Shown one piece after another: positions 51,163 through 60,527 of a DNA stretch of 64,000 bases. A program made the translations under genes and the position numbers. The notes beneath the pieces are model-generated. The model saw only the letters and a list, made by a program, of their open reading frames with translations. It searched no databases and had not been told where the DNA came from. The DNA is taken from positions 88,406 through 152,405 of the forward strand of contig NZ_JAIHLQ010000017.1 of assembly GCF_019733355.1 (NCBI RefSeq). The letters run 5' to 3'. The first letter of the stretch is position 1; the number at the start of each line of letters is the position of its first letter. Origin of the DNA: Pseudomonas baetica. Lineage in GTDB: Bacteria > Pseudomonadota > Gammaproteobacteria > Pseudomonadales > Pseudomonadaceae.

Positions 51163-52119
51163 ATGAGCAAAATCAGTGTGTTGGTCGTGGACGATGCGTC
51201 GTTCATTCGTGACCTGGTGAAAAAGTGCCTGCGTAATTACTTCCCGGGGATCCGCACCGAGGATGCCGTCAACGGTAAAAAGGCTCAGGCCATGCTGGCC
51301 AAGGAAGCCTTCGACCTGGTTCTGTGCGACTGGGAAATGCCGGAAATGTCCGGTCTCGAACTGCTGACCTGGTGCCGTCAACAGGACAATCTCAAGACCA
51401 TGCCGTTTGTCATGGTGACCAGCCGTGGCGACAAAGAGAACGTGGTGCAGGCGATTCAGGCTGGCGTTTCGGGCTATGTCAGCAAGCCGTTCACCAACGA
51501 GCAACTGCTGACCAAGGTCAAGCAGGCGCTGAACAAGGTCGGCAAGCTCGATACCCTGATGAACAGCGCACCGACCAAGATGAACTCGGCGTTCGGCAAC
51601 GACTCCCTGAGCGCACTGACCGGCGGCAAACCTGCCGTGGTCGGCGGTGCTCCGGTGGCCGCTGGGGTCAACCCGTTTGCCAAACCCGCCGCTGCTGCAC
51701 CCGCGCCAGCCGCCGCGCCATCCCGTGGTTTGCTCAACAGCCCGCCGGTCAAAGCGCCCGCCGCCTCGGCAGCGCCGGCTGGAGGTCGAGGTCAGGGCCA
51801 GTTGCGCCTGCCCAGCGGCAACCAGCAATGCGTGATCAAGGCCCTGAGCATCAAGGAAGCGCTGTTGGTGGTGAAGCGCACCGACACCCTGCCGCAGATC
51901 CTCGACAGCGCCGTGCTCGACCTGGAGCAGGGCGACAACGCCGAAATCGCCCGCCTCAATGGCTACCTGCATGCCATCGTCGCTTTTGAGCAGAAAGCCG
52001 ACAGCGACTGGCTGCAACTGACCTTTCGCTTCGTCGACCAGGATGCGCAGAAACTCGACTACATCTCCCGCCTGATCGCCCGCGGCACGGCGCAGAAGCA
52101 CTTCGTCCCCGGCGCTTGA
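51163..52119 (+). CDS. Response regulator with Pro/Ala linker and C-terminal domain
   Basis: 318 aa. CheY-like receiver at 1-125 with the phospho-acceptor Asp in VLCDWEMPEMSG (about Asp56), Thr in VMVTS and Lys in SKPF. A Pro/Ala-rich linker (about 130-205) joins a C-terminal domain of about 110 residues ending QLTFRFVDQDAQKLDYISRL, somewhat PilZ-like, but the RxxxR / DxSxxG c-di-GMP motif is not clear. The kinase partner is not adjacent. Conserved next to phoU in Pseudomonas as I recall it. Confidence 0.82.
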   Translation: MSKISVLVVDDASFIRDLVKKCLRNYFPGIRTEDAVNGKKAQAMLAKEAFDLVLCDWEMPEMSGLELLTWCRQQDNLKTMPFVMVTSRGDKENVVQAIQAGVSGYVSKPFTNEQLLTKVKQALNKVGKLDTLMNSAPTKMNSAFGNDSLSALTGGKPAVVGGAPVAAGVNPFAKPAAAAPAPAAAPSRGLLNSPPVKAPAASAAPAGGRGQGQLRLPSGNQQCVIKALSIKEALLVVKRTDTLPQILDSAVLDLEQGDNAEIARLNGYLHAIVAFEQKADSDWLQLTFRFVDQDAQKLDYISRLIARGTAQKHFVPGA

Positions 52120-52142
52120 TCTTCATCGCCTGACAGTCTGTC

Positions 52143-52208
52143 TTCACGAGCAAGCCCGCTGCCACATTGGAATGTATTTCAAATGTGGCAGCGGGCTTGC
52201 TCGCGAAG
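52143..52208. repeat. REP inverted pair 10 (tail-to-tail)
   Basis: CACGAGCAAGCCCGCTGCCACA, central ATTGGAATGTATTTCAAAT, then TGTGGCAGCGGGCTTGCTCG. Both arms carry the same GCTGCC change, so the arms pair perfectly despite differing from other copies. Confidence 0.88.
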
Positions 52209-52326
52209 GGGTCATCACTGACGACATCCATTCTCCAGACTGCCAATTTGAAACATCTGTCGACTAGCCTGGTCTGCTTGACCTGCTAGGCTCATTTCCA
52301 GGCCTTACTCGACAGAACCTTTGCCC

Positions 52327-53223
52327 ATGCTCGCGCGCCTGCTGTTTTTCTGTGGTCTCTTCATGGCCTCCACCTCGGCTGTGGCCATGACTATTTACAA
52401 ATCCACCGATGCCAACGGCGTGGTCTCCTACAGCGACCGTCCGAGCAAAGGCTCGCAGGTGTTCGTGTTTCAGGACCGCATGGTCGAACGCCTTGAGCGG
52501 CAGGTGTACCTCGACATCAAGAAGCAGAAGGGCATCGACGTGGTGTTCGTGCGCAATGATCTGTACGCGCCGGTCGAGGTTGCACTGGCGTTTACCGGAA
52601 TGAGCAATGTGCGTGGTGCGCCCGCTCAAACGATCCGCCGGGTGCTGCCGGCACGCAGCAATACGCGCTTGGCGTTGCTGACGGCGGTTTCCGGCACCAG
52701 GCCCCTGGTGTATACGCCGCAGTTCCATTATTCCCTTGGCGACCCTGCCGGGACGGCGCAGGGCTATCGCTATCCGCTGCCGTGGCGTGGCGGGCCGTTT
52801 CGCTTGAGTCAGGGCGCCAATGGCCAATACAGCCACTATGGGCCGAAGAACAAGTACGCGATGGACATCGCCATGCCGGTGGGTACACCGATCATTGCCG
52901 CGCGGGCTGGCGTGGTGGTGAAAACCGAGAACTCACAGAGTGGACGTGGCACTGATCCCTCCGGCAATTTCGTGCGGGTGCTGCACGATGACGGCACGAT
53001 GGGTGTGTACCTGCATCTCAAACAAGGCTCGGTGAGGGTGCGCGAAGGGCAGCGGGTGACAGTGGGCAGTTCGTTGGCGCTGTCGGGCAACACCGGCAAC
53101 AGCAGCGGCCCGCACCTGCACTTTGTGGTGCAGCGCAATAGCGGGGCGGGGCTGGTGTCGATTCCGTATCAGTTCAACCAGCCGCTGGGGGCATTGCCCA
53201 ACTTTGCGTTGGGCAAGCAGTGA
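52327..53223 (+). CDS. M23 peptidase with DUF4124 N-terminal domain
   Basis: 298 aa from ATG 52327. Signal peptide LARLLFFCGLFMASTSAVA, a DUF4124-type domain (TIYKSTDANGVVSYSDRPS), then an M23/LytM domain with SHYGPKNKYAMDIAMP (zinc His/Asp) and SSGPHLHFVV (catalytic HxH). Probably a periplasmic peptidoglycan endopeptidase or EnvC/NlpD-like activator. Monocistronic. Confidence 0.87.
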   Translation: MLARLLFFCGLFMASTSAVAMTIYKSTDANGVVSYSDRPSKGSQVFVFQDRMVERLERQVYLDIKKQKGIDVVFVRNDLYAPVEVALAFTGMSNVRGAPAQTIRRVLPARSNTRLALLTAVSGTRPLVYTPQFHYSLGDPAGTAQGYRYPLPWRGGPFRLSQGANGQYSHYGPKNKYAMDIAMPVGTPIIAARAGVVVKTENSQSGRGTDPSGNFVRVLHDDGTMGVYLHLKQGSVRVREGQRVTVGSSLALSGNTGNSSGPHLHFVVQRNSGAGLVSIPYQFNQPLGALPNFALGKQ

Positions 53224-53259
53224 TGAGGGGCCTGATCTGACGCCTTCGGCATCAGCTCA

Positions 53260-54600
53260 TCAATCCAGCATCAACACCTTGGCCAGCACAATCTTCGGCC
53301 CTTTCATCTTCTTGATGATGATCCGCAGACCTTCGACTTCCAGCACCTCTTCCTCTTCCGGCACCCGTTTGAGCGTTTCGTAGACCAGTCCGGCGAGGGT
53401 TTCGGCTTCGATGTGGTCCAGATCGATGCCCAGCAGGCGCTCGACCTTGAACAACGGCGTATCGCCGCGCACCAGCAATTTGCCCGGCTGATAAGCGAGA
53501 ATCCCGCGCTCGGCCTTGCGGTGTTCGTCCTGAATGTCGCCGACCAGCACTTCCAGCACGTCTTCCATGGTCAGGTAGCCGATGATGTTGCCGTCAGCCT
53601 CCTCGACCACGGCGAAGTGCGAGCCACCCTTGCGGAACTGCTCCAGCAGTTGCGACAGCGGCATGTGCCGCGACACGCGTTCCAGCGGACGGGTCAGTTC
53701 AGCCAGGTTGAACGATTCGGGAATGTGATCCAGCGCCGCCAGTTCCAGCAGCAGATCCTTGATGTGCAGCAGGCCGACAAACTCCTGGCGCTCACTGTCG
53801 TACACCGGATAACGGCTGAACTTGTGGCGACGGAACATCGCCAGGATTTCCTTCAGCGGCGCGTTGAATTCCAGCGTGACCAGGTCTTCCCGGGAGTTGG
53901 CCCAGTCGACCACTTCCAGTTCACCCATTTCCACCGCAGAGGCCAATACGCGCATGCCTTGGTCGCTCGGATCCTGCCCACGGCTGGAGTGCAGGATCAG
54001 TTTCAGTTCTTCGCGGCTGTAGTGGTGTTCGTGGTGCGGGCCGGGTTCGCCTTGCCCTGCAATCCGCAGAATCGCGTTGGCGCTGGCATTGAGCAGGTAG
54101 ATCGCCGGGTACATCGCCCAATAGAACAGGTACAGCGGCACCGCCGTCCACAGCGACAGCAGTTCGGGTTTGCGGATTGCCCATGATTTGGGTGCCAATT
54201 CGCCAACGACGATGTGCAGGTACGAAATAACGAAGAACGCAGCGAAGAACGACACGCCCTTGATCACTTCCGGCGACTGCACGCCAACGCTTTCCAGCAA
54301 GGGCTCGAGAATGTGCGCAAACGCCGGCTCACCCACCCAGCCCAGGCCGAGGGAGGCGAGGGTGATGCCGAGCTGACACGCCGAGAGATACGCATCGAGC
54401 TGACTGTGTACGGTGCGCAGGATGTGCCCGCGCCAGCCGTTCTTGTCAGCGATGGCCTCGACCCGGGTCGAGCGCAGTTTGACCATGGCGAATTCCGCTG
54501 CAACGAAAAAGCCGTTGAGCAAAACCAGGATCAGAGCAAAAAGGATCATGCCGAAATCGGCAAATATTGTAGCGAGGGACAAGCCAGGGGAAGGGTCCAT
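53260..54600 (-). CDS. CNNM/CorC-type transport or efflux accessory protein (hemolysin family)
   Basis: 446 aa. DUF21 membrane domain (about 15-200; GFFVAAEFAMVKLRSTRVEA, ACQLGITLASLGLGWVGEPA), tandem CBS domains (about 220-340), CorC_HlyC domain to the C-terminus. The family is linked to Mg2+/Co2+ handling. Convergent with the M23 gene and upstream of neither phoR nor phoB. Confidence 0.87.
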   Translation of the reverse strand: MDPSPGLSLATIFADFGMILFALILVLLNGFFVAAEFAMVKLRSTRVEAIADKNGWRGHILRTVHSQLDAYLSACQLGITLASLGLGWVGEPAFAHILEPLLESVGVQSPEVIKGVSFFAAFFVISYLHIVVGELAPKSWAIRKPELLSLWTAVPLYLFYWAMYPAIYLLNASANAILRIAGQGEPGPHHEHHYSREELKLILHSSRGQDPSDQGMRVLASAVEMGELEVVDWANSREDLVTLEFNAPLKEILAMFRRHKFSRYPVYDSERQEFVGLLHIKDLLLELAALDHIPESFNLAELTRPLERVSRHMPLSQLLEQFRKGGSHFAVVEEADGNIIGYLTMEDVLEVLVGDIQDEHRKAERGILAYQPGKLLVRGDTPLFKVERLLGIDLDHIEAETLAGLVYETLKRVPEEEEVLEVEGLRIIIKKMKGPKIVLAKVLMLD

Positions 54601-54711
54601 GATGGAGTTTTGCGGGTTCCGTGTAATTCGTAAGAGAGAATAAGTCGCGCCTGAAAGGCAGGCGCAAGTCAGCCAATGTAGCGGCTGACCTGGCGATTGC
54701 CTAGTCCGGCA

Positions 54712-56034
54712 TTACTCAGCGGCGCTAATTGCCCGTACTTGAGCCACTTGAGCCGGGGCGAAATGGCAGGTGAACGTGCTGCCATGACCGGGCACGCTGC
54801 TGATTTCCATGCGTGCGCGGTGGCGCAGCAACACATGTTTGACGATCGCCAGCCCCAGCCCGGTGCCGCCCGTGTTGGAGTTGCGGCTGGAGTCGACGCG
54901 GTAGAAGCGTTCGGTCAGGCGCGGCAGGTGTTTGCTGTCGATCCCCATGCCCGAGTCCTGCACGCTCAGGTGTGCGCCTTGCTCATCACTCCACCAGCGA
55001 ATGCGAATGTTGCCCTCGGCCGGCGTGTATTTCACCGCGTTGAACACCAGATTGGAGAACGCGCTGCGAAGTTCTGCCTCGCTGCCCTTGAGCATGAGGC
55101 TGGTGTCGGCTTCCAGCGTGATGTGCTGGTTTTTTGATCCGGACAGTTGCTGCGCGTCGCTCTTGATCGATTGCAGCAGCGTGTCGACGGGCACCGGATG
55201 GTTGTCGGACGGATAGTCGGTGGCTTCCAGTTTGGCCAGCAACAGCAGGTCGTTGAGCAACGTCTGCATGCGTCCGCCCTGTTGCTGCATCTGCTGCAGG
55301 GCACGGCTCCAGCGCGGGTTCACTTCCTCGACGTTGTCGAGCAGGGTTTCCAGATAGCCGCAGATCACCGTCAGCGGCGTGCGCAACTCGTGGGAAACGT
55401 TGGCGACGAAATCTTTGCGCATCTGCTCCAACTGATGGATGCGCGTGACGTCGCGCACCAGCATCAAGTGTTCGTTGTTGCCGTAGCGGGTCAGGTACAG
55501 CTGAATGCGCACGCGATCATTGGTCGGCGAGGGGATTTCCAGCGGCTCGGCGTAGCTTTCCTGCTCGAAGTACTCCTTGAAGCGCGGATGGCGGACCAGG
55601 TTGGTCACCGGTTGGCCGCTGTCTTGCGGGGTCTTGAGGCCGAGCAGGGTTTCGGCGGCGCGGTTCCACCATTCCAGGTTGCCATCGCTGTCGAGCATGA
55701 TCACCGCGTCTTTCAGTGCGGCGGTGGACTCCTGCACCCGGTCGATCACCGCTTGCAGGCGCCCGCGTACCCGTTGGTCGCGGCGTTGCAGGTGATAGAT
55801 GCTGTCGAACACCTCGCCCCACAGGCCGTAGCCGTCGGGCGGTGCTTCATCGGGTTGGTGCAGGCGTAGCCATTCGTGCAGACGCAGCAATTGCTTGAGC
55901 GTCCAGGCCAGATAAATACCCAGGCCCGCGGCAAGGCTCCAGCCGTAATAGCCGGTGATCAGGCCGATCACCAGACAAGCGGTGACCAGCAGCAGCATGT
56001 GGCGAATCAGGGTGCCATGCCAGTTTTGATTCAC
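54712..56034 (-). CDS. phoR: Phosphate regulon sensor kinase PhoR
   Basis: 440 aa. Short N-terminal membrane region (about 10-45), DUF3329, PAS (about 95-195, WWNRAAETLLGLKTPQD), phospho-acceptor His in VANVSHELRTPL (about His214), HATPase with NLVFNAVKYTPAEGNI (N-box) and GTGLGLAIVKHV (G2). It phosphorylates PhoB under phosphate starvation. Starts 38 bases after phoB. Confidence 0.95.
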   Translation of the reverse strand: MNQNWHGTLIRHMLLLVTACLVIGLITGYYGWSLAAGLGIYLAWTLKQLLRLHEWLRLHQPDEAPPDGYGLWGEVFDSIYHLQRRDQRVRGRLQAVIDRVQESTAALKDAVIMLDSDGNLEWWNRAAETLLGLKTPQDSGQPVTNLVRHPRFKEYFEQESYAEPLEIPSPTNDRVRIQLYLTRYGNNEHLMLVRDVTRIHQLEQMRKDFVANVSHELRTPLTVICGYLETLLDNVEEVNPRWSRALQQMQQQGGRMQTLLNDLLLLAKLEATDYPSDNHPVPVDTLLQSIKSDAQQLSGSKNQHITLEADTSLMLKGSEAELRSAFSNLVFNAVKYTPAEGNIRIRWWSDEQGAHLSVQDSGMGIDSKHLPRLTERFYRVDSSRNSNTGGTGLGLAIVKHVLLRHRARMEISSVPGHGSTFTCHFAPAQVAQVRAISAAE

Positions 56035-56072
56035 GGGAAGTACGGTCCTTGTCAGCGAGTCTGGCGGTCGGG

Positions 56073-56762
56073 TCAGGCCTTGGTGGAAAACCGGTAGCCA
56101 GTGCCGCGCACGGTTTGTACCAGATTTTCGTAGGCGTCGCCGAGGGCCTTGCGCAGACGGCGTATGTGCACGTCGACGGTGCGCTCTTCAACATAGACGT
56201 TGCCGCCCCAGACCTGATCCAACAATTGGCCACGGGTGTAGGCGCGTTCCTGGTGGGTCATGAAGAATTGCAGCAGGCGATATTCGGTCGGGCCCATCTC
56301 GGCCGGTTTGCCATCGATGGTCACGCGGTGGCTGATCGGGTCGAGCAGCAGCCCACCGACTTCGATCGGCGCTTCGCCGTCGGTCGGACCGGCGCGGCGC
56401 AGCACAGCTTTGAGGCGCGCCACCAGTTCGCGTGGGGAAAACGGTTTGGTGATGTAGTCATCAGCGCCGACTTCCAGCCCCTGGATCTTGTTGTCCTCTT
56501 CGCCCTTGGCGGTGAGCATGATGATCGGGATGTCCCCGGTCAGTTCGTCACGTTTGAGGCGGCGGGCCAGTTCGATGCCGGAGGTGCCGGGCAGCATCCA
56601 GTCGAGCAGGATCAGGTCCGGCTTGCGGTCGACGATGATGGCGTGCGCCTGCTGCGAGTTCTCCGCCTCGAGGCAGTCATAGCCGGCCATTTCCAACGCA
56701 ACGGCGATCATTTCGCGAATGGGCGCTTCGTCGTCAACGATCAGAATGCTCCTGCCAACCAT
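56073..56762 (-). CDS. phoB: Phosphate regulon response regulator PhoB
   Basis: 229 aa. Receiver with phospho-Asp in LILLDWMLPG (about Asp53), winged-helix effector with LLDQVWGGNVYVEERTVDVH and IRRLRKALGD, the DNA recognition region. Binds the Pho boxes seen before pstS and pstC. First gene of the phoBR operon. Confidence 0.95.
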   Translation of the reverse strand: MVGRSILIVDDEAPIREMIAVALEMAGYDCLEAENSQQAHAIIVDRKPDLILLDWMLPGTSGIELARRLKRDELTGDIPIIMLTAKGEEDNKIQGLEVGADDYITKPFSPRELVARLKAVLRRAGPTDGEAPIEVGGLLLDPISHRVTIDGKPAEMGPTEYRLLQFFMTHQERAYTRGQLLDQVWGGNVYVEERTVDVHIRRLRKALGDAYENLVQTVRGTGYRFSTKA

Positions 56763-56774
56763 GCCTTAATCCTC

Positions 56775-56792
56775 TTGTCATTTAACTGTCTT
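56775..56792 (+). promoter_or_regulatory. Pho-box-like sequence upstream of phoB, opposite orientation
   Basis: TTGTCAT-TTAA-CTGTCTT reads on the plus strand while phoB reads on the minus, and ends 13 bases from the phoB ATG. One further half-site CTGTCAC is on the minus strand at about 56827-56833. Autoregulation of phoBR is known in the family; this orientation and position are unusual. Confidence 0.5.
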
Positions 56793-56913
56793 GCGCCGCA
56801 TTAGATAACGGAATTATTGCAGTCGTGTGACAGTATTTTAGTCCGCCAGCGGTTGTGCGGATCCTGAACTACGCTCTAAGTCCGAATCCTGACAACCACA
56901 AAAGAAGGTTTCC

Positions 56914-57300
56914 ATGACTCAAATGACGTTTTCCTTTAAAGCCCTGCTGATGGCTGCTGCTCTGACTCTGCCTGGATTAGCGATGGCGGCCGAGCCGGCC
57001 ATGATGAAGGACGGCATGATGGTCGATCACAAGGGCATGACCGTTTACACGTTCGACAAAGACGCCGACGGCAAGTCGATGTGCAACGCCGATTGCGCCA
57101 AGAACTGGCCACCGATGATGGCGCCAGCGGACGCCAAGGCTGAGGGCAAATGGAGTGTCATCAAGCGCGATGACGGCATGATGCAATACGCCTACGACGG
57201 CAAACCGCTGTACACGTTCATGAAGGACGAAAAACCTGGAGAAATGAAAGGCGACATGATGAAAAACATGTGGCATGTCGTCCACATGTCACAGAAATAA
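56914..57300 (+). CDS. Secreted-repeat protein (Lipoprotein_15 / COG4315 type)
   Basis: 128 aa. Signal peptide (FKALLMAAALTLPGLAMA), then two repeats of the GMTVYTFDKDADGKSMC and KPLYTFMKDEKPGE type with one pair of cysteines (CNADCAKNWPP). Met-rich segments are present (MMKDGMMVDHKGM). Periplasmic, function unknown. Start has AAGAAGG. Divergent from phoB. Confidence 0.85.
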   Translation: MTQMTFSFKALLMAAALTLPGLAMAAEPAMMKDGMMVDHKGMTVYTFDKDADGKSMCNADCAKNWPPMMAPADAKAEGKWSVIKRDDGMMQYAYDGKPLYTFMKDEKPGEMKGDMMKNMWHVVHMSQK

Positions 57301-57322
57301 CGGGCTTCAGTGCTTGAACATC

Positions 57323-57341
57323 GGCCCCGGTCTCCGGGGCC
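57323..57341. terminator. Hairpin between convergent secreted-repeat gene and ubiA
   Basis: GGCCCCGG/CCGGGGCC around TCT, 22 bases after the secreted-repeat gene stop and 9 bases beyond ubiA's end. The T-run is short, so bidirectional termination is likely but not proven. Confidence 0.6.
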
Positions 57342-57349
57342 GTATTGTC

Positions 57350-58240
57350 TCAATGCAACGCGTAATCCAGCACGATCCCGACAAAAATCGCCAGCCCGGC
57401 CCAGTGGTTGTGTAAAAACGCCTGGAAGCAGCGCAACCGGTCCTTGCTGCGGGTGTACCAGAATTCCCACGCATAGCATCCCGCCGCTACCAGCAAGCCG
57501 AGATGGAACCAGATTCCCAATTCGAACTTCGAACCCGCCAGCAACAGGCAACCCAACGACAGCGCCTGCAACGTCAGGATGATCACCCGATCCGCCTCGC
57601 CGAACAGAATCGCCGTGGATTTCACCCCGATCTTCAGGTCGTCATCCCGATCGGTCATCGCGTAATAGGTGTCGTAACCCACCGTCCACAGCAGGTTGGC
57701 GATCCACAGCAACCACGCCGCAGCGGGCACTTCGCCGGTTTCGGCGGTGAACGCCATCGGCATGCCCCAGGAAAACGCCGCACCCAGCACCACCTGCGGG
57801 TAATAGGTGTAGCGCTTCATGAACGGATACGTGAAGGCCAGCGCCAAACCACCCAGCGACAGCCAGATCGTCGGCGCATTGGTGCACAGCACCAGCAGGA
57901 AACTCACGCCCATCAGCAGCGCGAAGAACACCAGCGCCTCTTTCGAGCTGATCTTGCCGCTGGCCAACGGTCGTTGCGCCGTGCGTTTGACGTGGCCGTC
58001 GACCTTGCGGTCGGCCCAGTCGTTGATCACGCAGCCACCGGCGCGGGTCAGCACCACGCCGAGGACAAAAATCACCACGTTGGCCAGCGATGGCGAGCCT
58101 TTGCCGGCAATCCACAGTGCCCACAGCGTTGGCCACAGCAGCAAGTAAATGCCGATCGGCTTATCCATGCGGGTCAACTGAATGAAATCCCAGGCGCGCG
58201 GATTCAAACGGTTCAGGGACTTGAGCAGGCTCTGGTACAT
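57350..58240 (-). CDS. ubiA: 4-hydroxybenzoate octaprenyltransferase
   Basis: 296 aa from ATG 58240. Ubiquinone biosynthesis membrane prenyltransferase, 8-9 membrane segments. First Asp-rich motif NDWADRKVDGHVKRT and second DRDDDLKIGVKSTAILFG carry the Mg-prenyl diphosphate ligands. The start overlaps the ubiC stop by one base (TGATG), so translation is coupled. Confidence 0.95.
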   Translation of the reverse strand: MYQSLLKSLNRLNPRAWDFIQLTRMDKPIGIYLLLWPTLWALWIAGKGSPSLANVVIFVLGVVLTRAGGCVINDWADRKVDGHVKRTAQRPLASGKISSKEALVFFALLMGVSFLLVLCTNAPTIWLSLGGLALAFTYPFMKRYTYYPQVVLGAAFSWGMPMAFTAETGEVPAAAWLLWIANLLWTVGYDTYYAMTDRDDDLKIGVKSTAILFGEADRVIILTLQALSLGCLLLAGSKFELGIWFHLGLLVAAGCYAWEFWYTRSKDRLRCFQAFLHNHWAGLAIFVGIVLDYALH

Positions 58241-58800
58241 CAGCAGTTCTCCGGATCGGCGCGGACGGCGCTCCACAGGCTCGGCAGGAAAATTTCCGCT
58301 ACCAGTACGCTCAGTGCGCCACGGTCGAAACGCGAGCGACGGCCCCACAGGTCGGGCGAGCGTGACGCTTGTGGCAGCCAATGTTCCGGGTAGTGACAGA
58401 CTTCGATGGCGCGGCGCTGGAAGGCGTGATCACAAAACAGCAACTCGCCCAGCGAGCGGCTGCCCAGTTCGTCCATGTGCAAACCGTCGCCCTGCAAGGC
58501 GCTGCGCGAGGCCACGCTGCGGGCGAACACCCAGGCCTCGCCATGGCCGCGCAAGTACACTTCGCGCACCCAACCTTCACTGCCTTCGGCCAGATCCAGC
58601 GCGGTGCATTCGTCGGTTCGCAAAGTGTCCCAGCCCTCAAACAGCGGCGTTACGCTGAAGCCGTCGTTCGACAGGCGGGTCAGTCGGCGGGTCAGCGAAC
58701 CTTCGTCGAACAACCAGCTCAGGGTCAACGAATCGGGGAGGGGCGTCAGTTGGCTTTGAGTCAGCCAGAGCGGGGCCGGAGAGGAATTTGAATGTTGCAC
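58240..58800 (-). CDS. ubiC: Chorismate pyruvate-lyase
   Basis: 186 aa. Converts chorismate to 4-hydroxybenzoate for UbiA. WLFDEGSLTRRLTRL at the start, REVYLRGHGEAWVFARSV, and a C-terminal SPDLWGRRSRFDRGALSVLV, LVAEIFLP, all family features including the catalytic Arg/Glu. Cytoplasmic. Confidence 0.93.
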   Translation of the reverse strand: MQHSNSSPAPLWLTQSQLTPLPDSLTLSWLFDEGSLTRRLTRLSNDGFSVTPLFEGWDTLRTDECTALDLAEGSEGWVREVYLRGHGEAWVFARSVASRSALQGDGLHMDELGSRSLGELLFCDHAFQRRAIEVCHYPEHWLPQASRSPDLWGRRSRFDRGALSVLVAEIFLPSLWSAVRADPENC

Positions 58801-59001
58801 AATGAGTCATTATTGGCCGCAAATGAGGCGGCGAGCTTACCATGGCAGGCCGCGAGATTGATGGAACCGGGTCGCCGTTGCGCCGAACAGGCTTGCATCT
58901 GCCCGGCACCCTCAGTACAAAACGCCCTGAGCCGGATGGCAGCGCAGCACCCATCGACCGTCCGCGCCGGTAAAACGTCTGAATCCTGAGGAAGTACCTG
59001 A

Positions 59002-59169
59002 ATGAAAAAGTGGCAATGTGTGGTCTGCGGCCTGATCTATAACGAAGCCGACGGCTGGCCGGACGACGGTATCGCGCCGGGCACCCTGTGGCAGGACGTG
59101 CCGCAAGACTGGCTGTGCCCGGACTGCGGCGTCGGCAAGATGGACTTCGAAATGATCGAAATCAACTGA
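59002..59169 (+). CDS. rubA: Rubredoxin
   Basis: 55 aa. One-iron electron carrier: the two CxxCG iron knuckles CVVCG and CPDCG are present, with the family spacing and YNEADGWPDDGIAPGT between them. GAGGAAG precedes the ATG. Reductase gene 20 bases downstream. In P. aeruginosa rubredoxins at this position pass electrons from the reductase to alkane hydroxylases or act in oxidative stress; the partner here is not in the window. Confidence 0.93.
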   Translation: MKKWQCVVCGLIYNEADGWPDDGIAPGTLWQDVPQDWLCPDCGVGKMDFEMIEIN

Positions 59170-59189
59170 GACACACCAAGGAGTAAGGC

Positions 59190-60338
59190 ATGAACGCACC
59201 TGTCGTAATCGTCGGCACCGGGCTTGCGGGTTACAACCTGGCCCGGGAGTTTCGCAAACTCGATAGCGAAACCCCGCTGCTGCTGATTACCGCCGATGAC
59301 GGCCGCTCTTACTCCAAGCCGATGCTCTCGACCGGTTTCGGCAAGAACAAGGACGCCGACGGTCTGAGCATGGCCGAACCGGGCGCCATGGCCGAGCAGT
59401 TGAAGGCCGAAGTGCGCACCCACACGCGCATCAGCGGCATCGACGCCGGACACAAGCGCTTGTGGATCGGCGAAGAGGCCGTGGCCTACCGCGACCTGAT
59501 CCTGGCCTGGGGCGCAGAAACCGTGCGCGTGCCGATTGAGGGCGACGGTGCGGATCTGGTTTTCCCGATCAACGATCTTGAAGACTACGCACGCTTCCGT
59601 GCCGCCGCCGCCGGTAAGCGCCGGGTATTGCTACTCGGCGCCGGCCTGATCGGCTGTGAATTCGCCAACGACTTGATCCTCGGCGGCTACGAAGTGCAAC
59701 TGGTCGCCCCGTGCGAACAGGTCATGCCGACGCTGCTGCACCCGGCCGCTGCGGCAGCCGTGCAGGCGGGGCTGGAAAGCCTCGGTGCGCGTTTCCACCT
59801 CGGCCCGGTACTGACCCGCCTGCAGAAAGTGGCCGACGGTTTGGAAGCGCATCTGTCCGACGGTCAGGTCATTGCGTGCGATGTGGTGGTGTCGGCCATC
59901 GGCCTGCGTCCACGCATCGATCTGGCGGCGGCTGCTGGCGTGCAGGTCAATCGCGGCGTGGTGGTCGATCGGCATCTGAAGACGTCCCATGCCAATATCT
60001 ACGCCTTGGGCGACTGCGCCGAGGTCGACGGGCTGAATCTGCTGTACGTCATGCCCCTGATGAGTTGTGCGCGAGCGCTGGCACAAACCCTGGCGGGAAA
60101 CCCGACGGCAGTGAGCTATGGTCCCATGCCGATCACCGTGAAAACCCCGGTGTGCCCGTTGGTGGTTTCGCCCCCGCCACGGGGCAGCGAAGGCGTGTGG
60201 ACAGTCGAAGGGCAGGGCGCCGACATCAAGGCCGTGTGTCATAGCGCTGACGGCCAGTTGCTCGGTTATGCCCTGACCGGCGCGGCAGTGATGGAAAAAC
60301 TCGCACTGAACAAACAGCTTCCGCCGTTGCTGGCGTAA
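59190..60338 (+). CDS. Rubredoxin reductase (NAD(P)H/FAD)
   Basis: 382 aa. Two dinucleotide-binding folds, VVIVGTGLAGYNLAREF (FAD) and RVLLLGAGLIGCEFAND (NAD(P)H), and the late IYALGDCAEVDGL FAD motif. Reduces the rubredoxin encoded just upstream (21-base spacing, GGAG ribosome site). Confidence 0.92.
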   Translation: MNAPVVIVGTGLAGYNLAREFRKLDSETPLLLITADDGRSYSKPMLSTGFGKNKDADGLSMAEPGAMAEQLKAEVRTHTRISGIDAGHKRLWIGEEAVAYRDLILAWGAETVRVPIEGDGADLVFPINDLEDYARFRAAAAGKRRVLLLGAGLIGCEFANDLILGGYEVQLVAPCEQVMPTLLHPAAAAAVQAGLESLGARFHLGPVLTRLQKVADGLEAHLSDGQVIACDVVVSAIGLRPRIDLAAAAGVQVNRGVVVDRHLKTSHANIYALGDCAEVDGLNLLYVMPLMSCARALAQTLAGNPTAVSYGPMPITVKTPVCPLVVSPPPRGSEGVWTVEGQGADIKAVCHSADGQLLGYALTGAAVMEKLALNKQLPPLLA

Positions 60339-60527
60339 ATACCGGTCGTTCTGTCGGAATCACCCCGCTTTTGCCCCTACAAAGGTCGCGTGGAGACTGG
60401 CGCCGCCGGTATCCGCGTGCCATCCTCACTCCGTCTGCCGCAGAGTAGAGCCTGCGGCGCCTTGGGCGCTGTTCCAACGAGAACAGCACGGACATAACAA
60501 CAAAAAACCGTCAAAGGGGCTTCACTA

